The position numbers and the translations under genes were made by a program. A model generated the notes under the pieces. It searched no databases. It saw nothing but the letters and a program-made list of their open reading frames with translations, and was not told the origin of the DNA. DNA of 9,060 bases from an uncultured Saprospirales bacterium. GTDB taxonomy: Bacteria; Bacteroidota; Bacteroidia; Chitinophagales; Saprospiraceae. The stretch lies in contig CALAZP010000158.1 of NCBI GenBank assembly GCA_937926355.1, forward strand, positions 1-9,060. Direction: 5' to 3'. Positions 1 through 5,381 of the stretch are shown here, one piece after another (within the stretch, counting starts at the first letter, position 1; each line of letters opens with the position of its first letter).

Positions 1-234
1 TTGACCTTTGATTTCTTAAACTTTGGAAATTTATTAAACAGCAACTGGGGGATACCAAAAGTGGTTAATCAATCTACTTTGTTAAACTATAGAGGACAAA
101 CTAATGGGGTTCCTACCTATAGATTGAATGCTATATCCGGAACGTCTAGTTTCCCCACCGAAACTTTCAGAAATACCACCAATATATTGGGTAATACCTG
201 GAGGCTTCAAATGGGAATCAAGTACATTTTCTAG
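1..234 (+). CDS. C-terminal end of a large outer-membrane beta-barrel protein (Oar-like / TonB-dependent receptor-like), partial
   Basis: Only the last 77 residues are in the window; the gene begins upstream, so the TTG at position 1 should not be taken as a start. The segment opens with a VFNFGNLLN-like strand (here FLNFGNLLNSNWG) and ends in LQMGIKYIF, with alternating residues and a terminal aromatic. That is the usual closing strand and C-terminal signature of Bacteroidota outer-membrane barrels inserted by the BAM machinery. In my experience the 'NFGNLLN..WG' stretch is typical of the large Oar-like, carboxypeptidase-regulatory-domain barrels of this phylum. The substrate cannot be inferred from the tail. 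A strong intrinsic terminator follows 24 bases after the TAG stop, so this is the last gene of its transcript. Confidence 0.75.
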   Translation: MTFDFLNFGNLLNSNWGIPKVVNQSTLLNYRGQTNGVPTYRLNAISGTSSFPTETFRNTTNILGNTWRLQMGIKYIF

Positions 235-257
235 CCGCAAAAGTTAAATAAATGATA

Positions 258-290
258 AAGCGCCTGCTCTTAAGAGTAGGCGCTTTTTTT
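258..290 (+). terminator. Rho-independent terminator of the partial outer-membrane protein gene
   Basis: A GC-rich inverted repeat (258-269 with 274-285, arms beginning AAGCGCCT and ending AGGCGCTT, one G-U pair) closes a short TTAA loop. It runs into an eight-T tract at 284-291. Its position 24 bases after the TAG at 232-234 fits the terminator of that gene. Confidence 0.9.
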
Positions 291-291
291 T

Positions 292-588
292 ACTGATTAA
301 TTTACTCAATTTTGTATTCATGGTTGAATACTACATGGTGAACTCAGTTGTCTTATTTATTTTAATCACCTCTTTGCTGGTCTATAGGCCATTTTACCAT
401 GTTCCCTTATTGAATGGGAATAGGTCAATTTCGTTATCGATGAATTCGACTTGGTTTTATGATAGCATCCATTATAGTGGTTTCGGTGTTATATATCATA
501 TTCAAAATCTCAGGGTCAAAATCAATTGCCATTGGGAGCATATTATGGAGAGGAGAGGTTGAATTAATTAAACTAAATATTTTAACTT
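292..588. other. Intergenic region, no convincing gene
   Basis: About 300 bases lie between the terminator and the next gene. An 80-codon plus-strand frame (320-562) and a 35-codon minus-strand frame (434-541) are open, but neither looks like a recognisable protein (see rejected items). I found no clean TTG-N17-23-TAnnTTTG promoter for the gene starting at 589. The nearest partial match, TATTTTAA at 578-585, would place transcription almost at the start codon. The stretch probably contains the promoter and leader of the 589 gene, but I cannot point to them. Confidence 0.4.
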
Positions 589-1215
589 ATGAATAAACTT
601 CAGCAGATATCCCGTTTGAAAGCTCTACTTGCTTTTTTATTAATATGTTCAACTTCAATAATAGGGTTTTCTCAAGCTATCAAGAGAAGTGGTGTAAATT
701 CTAGTAATTCCCTCAATACTCCCCCACCAATTTTTGAAGAGAAAATTTGGTACGGAGGGGGATTTAACCTAGGTTTCTCCGGGTCATCCTTTGTCAGTCT
801 TTTTCAGTTGGGAATTTCTCCCATGGTAGGCTATAAATTTACCCCCCAATGGTCAGCTGGTCCTAGAATTTCCTTAACCTACTCTTATTATTCCGCACGA
901 ACCGCCAATGGGGGGAAAGACAATGCACAACCAATCAGTTATGCAGGTGGAATATTTACTCGTTATAAAGTAATTCCCGCTATTTTTCTGCATGCAGAGG
1001 CAGAACTCGCTAATGAAGCTTTAGTTTACAGTGGGGTTTCCCAAATTGAAGTACAAAGAAGAACCAGAGAAAATGTATATATAGGAGTCGGTTATAACAG
1101 TGCGGGAGGGAATGGTTTTGGCTATGAGATTCTCCTGCTTTACAACTTAAATATGCCTCAGAATATTATTGAAAGTCCATTTGATGTTAGATTTGGATTT
1201 AATTATAAATTCTAA
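589..1215 (+). CDS. Small secreted outer-membrane beta-barrel protein, function unknown
   Basis: The 208-residue product starts with a classic signal peptide: K/R-containing N-terminus, hydrophobic core LLAFLLICSTSIIGF, probable cleavage after SQ near residue 29. The mature part begins with a short Ser/Asn/Pro-rich linker. It then shows repeated amphipathic strands rich in Gly, Tyr and Phe (WYGGGFNLGFSG, YSYYSARTA, YIGVGYNSAGG) and ends in VRFGFNYKF, a C-terminal aromatic strand typical of outer-membrane barrels. The length suggests an 8- to 10-strand barrel. Similar proteins in Flavobacteria are, as far as I recall, sometimes mislabelled 'alpha-ketoglutarate decarboxylase'; nothing here supports an enzyme. 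The gene stands alone, with long non-coding stretches on both sides. A weak hairpin followed by TTTT near 1225-1254 may end the transcript. Membrane location is well supported; the role is unknown. Confidence 0.75.
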   Translation: MNKLQQISRLKALLAFLLICSTSIIGFSQAIKRSGVNSSNSLNTPPPIFEEKIWYGGGFNLGFSGSSFVSLFQLGISPMVGYKFTPQWSAGPRISLTYSYYSARTANGGKDNAQPISYAGGIFTRYKVIPAIFLHAEAELANEALVYSGVSQIEVQRRTRENVYIGVGYNSAGGNGFGYEILLLYNLNMPQNIIESPFDVRFGFNYKF

Positions 1216-1456
1216 CAAATAATCAGCTGGCTCTTTATACTCAGCAGCTTTTACTTGCAATCCTATTCCTTCTTTGAAGGCCACTCTGAATCAAGGCAAC
1301 TAGAGTTTAATCACTTGTCACCATTTTCCCTTATTCGAAGGCAAGATTTACCTCCTTAGAAAGCAATTGCCTTTGGTAATAAAACTACCTGATTGATAAA
1401 ACTCGAAGATAACTGCATAGCAACTTATAATAATTAAAAAACAGCAGTAATAGAAC
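1216..1456. other. Intergenic region, weak hairpins only
   Basis: I see no open frame of useful length. A short AGCTG/CAGCT inverted repeat before TTTT (about 1225-1254) could be a weak terminator for the gene ending at 1215. A 7-bp inverted repeat, AAGGCAA (1338-1344) with TTGCCTT (1367-1373), encloses a 22-base loop and has no obvious role. No tRNA, CRISPR or insertion-sequence ends are visible. Confidence 0.4.
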
Positions 1457-1486
1457 AAAAAAAGGCGGCGGTTGATCAACCGCCGC
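1457..1486 (-). terminator. Strong Rho-independent terminator (minus strand)
   Basis: A perfect 22-base palindrome spans 1465-1486 (arms GCGGCGGTTGA / TCAACCGCCGC). On the minus strand it is followed directly by C and then seven Ts (complement of A-tract 1457-1463). There is no T-run on the plus-strand side, so it acts in the minus direction only. It would end the candidate small RNA and any read-through from the receptor gene, whose stop is about 135 bases upstream. Confidence 0.9.
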
Positions 1487-1572
1487 GAATAAGTTACCTG
1501 CACTCTCCTCTGTATGGAGATTAAATCGACGAAAATATAGAAACGCCGAGAGCACTTCAGTTTCGCGATTCG
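1457..1572 (-). ncRNA. Candidate structured small RNA with its own promoter and terminator
   Basis: Reading the minus strand just past the receptor stop codon, a promoter-like pair (TTTG at 1606-1603, 19 bases, TATATTAC at 1583-1576) is followed by about 85 bases of structured sequence and then a strong terminator. Transcription would start near 1570. Three pairings are visible: a closing stem CGCGAA (1567-1562) with TTCGCG (1489-1484); a long-range stem GTGCTCTC (1555-1548) with GAGAGTGC (1507-1500), using two G-U pairs; and an alternative local hairpin TCTCC (1520-1516) with GGAGA (1508-1504) that competes for the same GAGAG segment. A CGGCG/CGTCG hairpin can form in the apical part. The closing stem shares three bases with the terminator stem. 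A long stem with an internal bulge and an alternative 3' hairpin recalls 6S-type RNA, but I cannot assign a family. It could instead be only the receptor's 3' UTR. Confidence 0.5.
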
Positions 1573-1575
1573 TGT

Positions 1576-1606
1576 GTAATATAATGTTATTTATTTATCG
1601 CTCAAA
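1576..1606 (-). promoter_or_regulatory. Candidate Bacteroidota-type promoter for the small RNA
   Basis: On the minus strand TTTG (1606-1603) is followed after 19 bases by TATATTAC (1583-1576). The Bacteroidota vegetative promoter is TTTG near -33 and TAnnTTTG near -7, so the upstream box and spacing match, and the -7 box matches at TAnnTT but not at the last two bases. It lies downstream of the receptor stop codon and upstream of the structured segment, which supports independent transcription. Confidence 0.45.
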
Positions 1607-1621
1607 GTTTAGTTAAAAAAA

Positions 1622-4021
1622 TCACAGCTGAATTTTAAGTCCAACAAAAAAATGAGTGCCTGCCTGAGGATAAAAACCCTGATCAATTACCCTTGATCCT
1701 TCATATCGATATCGATATGACCAAGCATTGGTTTCATAACTCGCATTCCAGATATTTCCTAACAAAAAATTAATCTCCACCTGCTCACCCCAATTACAAA
1801 TTACTTGTAAATCGCTAACATAATAACCATCTAATTGATTATTTGAATCGGAGGTGTTGTCTATGAATTGACTGGAAACATATTTGTGCAACCAACCTAT
1901 TTCTAAGAAATTTCGATTTTCTTTAAATGGAATTTGATGAGTTAAACTCCCCCCTCCAATGAAATATGGGGAAAAAGAAAGGTCTGTGTTTTCATACACC
2001 ACCGCTTCTTGACCCAACCAATTAAAGGACTCATCATAACTGTCTTCATATATAGTATGTCGTATCACTTTATTTTTGCTAATTGCTGCATTTCCATCTA
2101 ATCTCCAACGGTTTCCAAAGGAAAGACCTCCATTGATCTCCAATCCTAGTCGATAGCTATAAGGAATGTTAACACGGGTGTAAGCACCAACATCATTAAT
2201 TTCACCATTTAAAACCAATTGATTGAGATAATACATATGGTATAAATTGGTTTCCAAAGCGAATTTATCTGAGCGATATTTATACCCTATTTCAGTATTA
2301 TATAATCGCTCCGGAAGTGGCCGTTCATCAGGTGTAGTTTCCACATAATCATCTCTATTAGGTTCTTTGTGACCAACTGCAAAAGACCAATATCCCTTTG
2401 CACGATTAGAAAAATGATAGGATAGTCCAGCCTTCGGGTTGAAAAAAGTCAGCGCATCCGATTGATCGACCAATCGAAGTTGATTGTCAAAGCCTTCAAA
2501 TTGATAATTTACGTTTCTAATTTGCAAATCGACATATAAGTCCCAATTAGAGTTTATCCAATAATTTAACTTCCCAAAAGCATTGAAATCACCCTTCCTA
2601 CCCAAATTGTCGTAATACAAATGTCCCATTTCCCCACTTCCAAAATCTCTCGCCCAAATGACCTCCCCAAAGTGTCTTCCCCTATAATAGTGATATCCCC
2701 CTCCCAATGTCCAGTCCAATCGACCATCACCAGTAGTTGATTGCAAAGAATAGGTCATTCCATAAAAATCATTATCCAACCATCGCCTTCTAATTAAATC
2801 AGAAGTTGGTCCCGATGCTCCTTCCAAACTGTATTCAGTCAATTCCTCATCAGCTTTATATTGCTCATAATATCCAGCACCTTTGGTGTAATGACCTGCT
2901 AATGAAAATTTCAAATTAGAAGTTAATTGGTTGGTCCACAACAATTGGTAATGCGTCTGTTGGTAGTTGTCCACCTCGTTTTCATGCGGATCTCCCGGTT
3001 TTTCGGTACCGGCAGAATTGTACGTCCTTAATTCTTTATCGTCTAAAAAATCCGCAGGTACTCCATTCCATGCCTGATAGGTAATCTCATGCCCACTAAA
3101 GGCATTAAATTGAACCGTACTTTGATCACCTAGGTAACTGGTATTAATATACCAACTATTCAAATCAGCAGATGCACGGTCAATATAGCCATCTGATTGT
3201 ATAGTAGAAAGCCTGCCGGCAAAAACAAATCGGTCGTTTAAAAGTCCAGATCCAAATGAAATATTGGCTTTTCGGGTATTAAAAGATCCCAAAGTAGTCT
3301 GAATGTTACCAAAAGATTCCCGCTCTATTTTAGAGGTATTGAGGTGAATACTTGCTCCAAATGCTCCTGCTCCATTAGTAGAGGTACCCACTCCTCTTTG
3401 AATTTGAATATCATCTGTTGAATTAATAAAATCAGGTAAATCCACCCAAAATACATTATGACTTTCTGCATCGTTAAGAGGGATCCCGTTAATGGTTACA
3501 TTGATTCGTGTAGGATCAGACCCCCTAATCCTAATTCCCGTGTATCCAATTCCAGTTCCTGCATCAGAAGTTACCACTGCCGAAGGAGTCCAACGCAAAA
3601 TAAAAGGAACGTCTTGACCCAAATTGTTCTTGGTTAACTCCTCTTGAGTCAAATTAGAAAAAGTCATTGGGGTTCTTTCATTAGCTCTAGTTGCTCGGAC
3701 CTCCATGGGTCTCATTTCATAAGTAGAGGTTTTTAATTCAAAAATCTCAGATTTATTTTGGTCAAAATAAACAACCACCTCTATGGTCTGGTACCCTAGA
3801 AAAGAAACCTGAATCTTTTGGTTTCCCGAAGGAATATCCGTTATGGAAAAATTACCTCCATCGTCTGTTTGCGCTCCCACCTCTAAAGCGGGTAAATAAA
3901 CCGCAGCACCTACTAAAGGAACCCCGTAATCATCTAATACCTTCCCAATGAAGGTAAACTGTGCTGATATGGAATTGGAAAATGACATCCATAACCAACC
4001 TAAAAAAATCCATTTTTTCAT
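1622..4021 (-). CDS. TonB-dependent outer-membrane receptor under TPP riboswitch control, probable thiamine importer
   Basis: The 799-residue protein has a signal peptide (residues 1-20, cleavage near SISA-Q), a carboxypeptidase-regulatory-like domain (about 22-100), and a possible TonB box in the linker (about 103-112). A plug domain follows (about 118-231, with GYTGIRIRGSDPTRINVTINGIPLND and IQIQRGVGTSTNGAGAFG), then a long barrel ending in FFVGLKIQL. This is full length for the family. It would import a substrate across the outer membrane using TonB-ExbBD energy. The barrel alone does not reveal the ligand, but a clear TPP aptamer sits in the leader. In Bacteroidota, TPP-regulated receptors of this kind (OMthi in Bacteroides thetaiotaomicron) take up thiamine, so thiamine or a precursor is the likely cargo. 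The ATG at 4021 directly precedes the signal peptide. A NadR-like kinase gene lies immediately upstream on the same strand. Confidence 0.9.
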   Translation of the reverse strand: MKKWIFLGWLWMSFSNSISAQFTFIGKVLDDYGVPLVGAAVYLPALEVGAQTDDGGNFSITDIPSGNQKIQVSFLGYQTIEVVVYFDQNKSEIFELKTSTYEMRPMEVRATRANERTPMTFSNLTQEELTKNNLGQDVPFILRWTPSAVVTSDAGTGIGYTGIRIRGSDPTRINVTINGIPLNDAESHNVFWVDLPDFINSTDDIQIQRGVGTSTNGAGAFGASIHLNTSKIERESFGNIQTTLGSFNTRKANISFGSGLLNDRFVFAGRLSTIQSDGYIDRASADLNSWYINTSYLGDQSTVQFNAFSGHEITYQAWNGVPADFLDDKELRTYNSAGTEKPGDPHENEVDNYQQTHYQLLWTNQLTSNLKFSLAGHYTKGAGYYEQYKADEELTEYSLEGASGPTSDLIRRRWLDNDFYGMTYSLQSTTGDGRLDWTLGGGYHYYRGRHFGEVIWARDFGSGEMGHLYYDNLGRKGDFNAFGKLNYWINSNWDLYVDLQIRNVNYQFEGFDNQLRLVDQSDALTFFNPKAGLSYHFSNRAKGYWSFAVGHKEPNRDDYVETTPDERPLPERLYNTEIGYKYRSDKFALETNLYHMYYLNQLVLNGEINDVGAYTRVNIPYSYRLGLEINGGLSFGNRWRLDGNAAISKNKVIRHTIYEDSYDESFNWLGQEAVVYENTDLSFSPYFIGGGSLTHQIPFKENRNFLEIGWLHKYVSSQFIDNTSDSNNQLDGYYVSDLQVICNWGEQVEINFLLGNIWNASYETNAWSYRYRYEGSRVIDQGFYPQAGTHFFVGLKIQL

Positions 4022-4034
4022 GGTTAATAATTAA

Positions 4035-4080
4035 AAGGTAAAACAATAGGTGTCTATGGGGCTAAACACCTTTTTACCTT
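4035..4080 (-). terminator. Probable expression-platform hairpin of the TPP riboswitch
   Basis: On the minus strand AAGGTAAAA (4080-4072) pairs perfectly with TTTTACCTT (4043-4035). Inside it AGGTGTTT pairs with AGACACCT (one G-U) around an AGCCCCAT loop, with ATTG bulged on the 3' side. The hairpin is followed by the T-rich stretch TTAATTATTAA and ends 13 bases before the receptor ATG. It could act as an intrinsic terminator, or by its position block ribosome access. The T-run is interrupted, so the mechanism is uncertain. Confidence 0.5.
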
Positions 4081-4093
4081 CATACCCGTACGT

Positions 4094-4200
4094 ATTCCAA
4101 CGGTCTTTTTCCCTTCCCGGAATTACCCGGGCAGGTTCAAAGGGTATGATCTCAGCCTATATCTCCTAAAGGAAATAAGTTAGGCACCCCAGTGAGGAAT
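4094..4200 (-). promoter_or_regulatory. TPP riboswitch (THI element) in the receptor leader
   Basis: Read on the minus strand, all conserved blocks of the thiamine-pyrophosphate aptamer appear in order. They are GGGGTGCC (4190-4183), the P3 hairpin TATTTCC-TTTA-GGAGATA, GGCTGAGAT (about 4157-4149), ATACCCTTTGAACCTG (4147-4132), the P5 hairpin CCCGG-GTAATT-CCGGG, and GAAGGGAA closing the core (to 4109). CCCTT and AAGGG form P4. The outer stem P1 is weak next to the core; ATTCC (4200-4196) with GGAAT (4098-4094) may close it. TPP binding normally represses the downstream gene, here the receptor. The aptamer starts about 30 bases after the kinase stop codon, so it regulates the receptor and not the kinase. 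Confidence 0.95.
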
Positions 4201-4206
4201 GAATGG

Positions 4207-4237
4207 CAAATTTACAGGTCAATGGGGTATTAGTCAA
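4207..4237 (-). promoter_or_regulatory. Bacteroidota-type promoter for the riboswitch-receptor transcript
   Basis: On the minus strand TTG (4237-4235) is followed after 20 bases by TAAATTTG (4214-4207), an exact match to the -7 consensus TAnnTTTG at a permitted spacing. Transcription would start near 4200, right at the 5' edge of the TPP aptamer. The -33 box overlaps the last codons of the kinase gene, so the receptor can be expressed independently of the kinase. Confidence 0.65.
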
Positions 4238-4760
4238 TATTTTCAGCCCACTTTTTTATTTGTAGGGTGGCCAACTCCAATCGACGAAGGTGAGGACCAC
4301 CAATCTCAATGAATGGAAAATTCCTGTTTTTTAATTCTGTGAAATACTGACGATACAGCCTATTTCTATCCTCGGGATGTTCACGAAGTGGATCATACTC
4401 CCATGGAATATCCGGTCGACACAATAAAAAAAAAGAATTTTGAACCGCTTCAAGTTTAGTATGAATTAACGGATGTTCACCTCCCCACTTCTCCAAATGC
4501 CAGATATGTAAAACTAAAAGCGAAGTATCAAAAATTAGTGGCTGTTGAGCATTGGCTTCGGCCTGTTCCTCAGCATTCAATTGCCCTTTTACAATATTAT
4601 TGAAATCATTTTCATTATAAGACTTCACAGATTTACCCTCCAGATAAATTCTGGCATATTCTGGTAAAACTGGCCAACCAAACTGTGCGCCCAGTGACCG
4701 AGCTAAAGTGGTTTTCCCACTAGACTCCGGTCCAGTAACTATAAATTTTAAAGGTTTCAA
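4230..4760 (-). CDS. NadR-like P-loop kinase (nicotinamide riboside kinase-type domain)
   Basis: The 176-residue protein corresponds to the kinase domain found at the C-terminus of NadR, without the adenylyltransferase or repressor domains. Visible features are the Walker A motif GPESSGKTT (10-18), the substrate-side PEYAR motif (33-37), the Walker B-like IFDTS (76-80, where many relatives have FDTD), and the lid segment PDIPWEYDPLRE (116-127) with following Arg residues. Known members phosphorylate nicotinamide riboside using ATP. Bacteroidota homologues next to TPP-regulated receptors may instead act on thiamine-related substrates, but that is inference. No ATG fits: the frame reaches an upstream stop without one and the P-loop begins at residue 10, so TTG at 4760 is the best start. 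There is no signal peptide, so it is cytosolic. The promoter is not clear. Confidence 0.85.
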   Translation of the reverse strand: MKPLKFIVTGPESSGKTTLARSLGAQFGWPVLPEYARIYLEGKSVKSYNENDFNNIVKGQLNAEEQAEANAQQPLIFDTSLLVLHIWHLEKWGGEHPLIHTKLEAVQNSFFLLCRPDIPWEYDPLREHPEDRNRLYRQYFTELKNRNFPFIEIGGPHLRRLELATLQIKKWAENID

Positions 4761-4769
4761 TATTTCTAA

Positions 4770-4800
4770 TTGCTTTAGGAGGTAAACAATCTTAATATTG
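4770..4800 (+). promoter_or_regulatory. Candidate promoter of the era-der-rmlCD operon
   Basis: In the 57-base gap between divergent genes, TTG (4770-4772) is followed after 20 bases by TAATATTG (4793-4800), one mismatch from TAnnTTTG. Transcription would begin near 4806, giving a very short leader before the ATG at 4818. The spacing fits the Bacteroidota pattern; the mismatch and the AT-rich background keep confidence moderate. Confidence 0.4.
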
Positions 4801-4817
4801 CATAGTTAAAATAAGCC

Positions 4818-5381
4818 ATGCACGATATTGAACCTTTTTTCAAATGGAGAGGCAGCTACATTGCTTCAGAAGATTACCTTTCCCCATTTTTTGGTAAAAC
4901 ATACAGTGAGTTTCATTTCACTAATAAAGTGTATAATTACTTTATTCACCCACAATGGGATGAATTTGGATCAGCCACACTTTACCTAAAAGTGCTGTAT
5001 GCCGATTACCATAAGGGCTATACCATTATTGAATTAATTGGTGAATGGAATGATTGTTTGCACAACGATGTCATGTTTCTTAAAAGAGAAATTATTGATG
5101 ATATGCGGGAAAAAGGCATCAATAAGTTTATCTTGATTTGCGAAAACGTACTCAATTTTCACGGAAGTGATGATTGCTATTACGAAGAATGGTACGAAGA
5201 TGTAATGGAGGAAGATGGCTGGATTTGCTTTGTCAATACACTGGATCACGTAAACGAAGAAATGAATTCAACCTGTATTCAACACTTCGTTCATTTAGGT
5301 AGAAATTTTAACGAAATAGATTGGAGAGTACTCAAACCCAACCTTTTGTTTAAAATGATAGAAAAAAAGATTAATGACTAA
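4818..5381 (+). CDS. Conserved hypothetical protein, first gene of the era operon
   Basis: The 187-residue protein is acidic and rich in aromatic residues (Trp, Tyr, Phe), with no signal peptide and no membrane segment, so it is probably cytosolic. It alternates predicted strands (TLYLKVLYADY, YTIIELIGEW, KFILICENV) with a helical LKREIIDDMREKG segment, suggesting a compact alpha/beta fold. A striking acidic-aromatic patch follows (about 112-132: NFHGSDDCYYEEWYEDVMEE). I do not recognise a named domain or catalytic motif. It resembles uncharacterised proteins I associate with Cytophagales genomes, often next to era, but I cannot verify this here. Its last 8 bases overlap the start of era, which implies translational coupling and makes a real, co-regulated gene very likely. 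A role around ribosome assembly is possible only by context. Confidence 0.8.
   Translation: MHDIEPFFKWRGSYIASEDYLSPFFGKTYSEFHFTNKVYNYFIHPQWDEFGSATLYLKVLYADYHKGYTIIELIGEWNDCLHNDVMFLKREIIDDMREKGINKFILICENVLNFHGSDDCYYEEWYEDVMEEDGWICFVNTLDHVNEEMNSTCIQHFVHLGRNFNEIDWRVLKPNLLFKMIEKKIND

Noticed and set aside
434..541. 35-codon minus-strand frame (MLPMAIDFDPEILN...) between the two outer-membrane genes
   Set aside because: The composition looks protein-like, but it is very short, has no visible promoter and matches no family I recognise. A gene remnant is possible but unsupported.
320..562. 80-codon plus-strand open frame with a hydrophobic N-terminus
   Set aside because: After the hydrophobic start the sequence has no domain, repeat or localisation logic and is unusually rich in His, Trp and Tyr for its size. 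It has no obvious promoter and lies in an AT-rich intergenic region. I treat it as chance, though a small membrane peptide cannot be excluded.
1464..1487. GC-rich palindrome as an operator or mobile-element end
   Set aside because: There is no second copy or target duplication in the window, and the adjoining T-tract on the minus strand explains it fully as an intrinsic terminator.
1604..1640. AT-rich hairpin plus T-tract right at the receptor stop codon as a terminator
   Set aside because: Only five or six AT-rich pairs form, and part of the stem lies in coding sequence. The GC-rich palindrome at 1465-1486 is far stronger, so I did not call a terminator here.
5034..5249. 71-codon minus-strand frame inside the hypothetical gene at 4818-5381
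   Set aside because: It is antisense to a gene whose reality is supported by its overlap with era, and has no recognisable features: a shadow frame.
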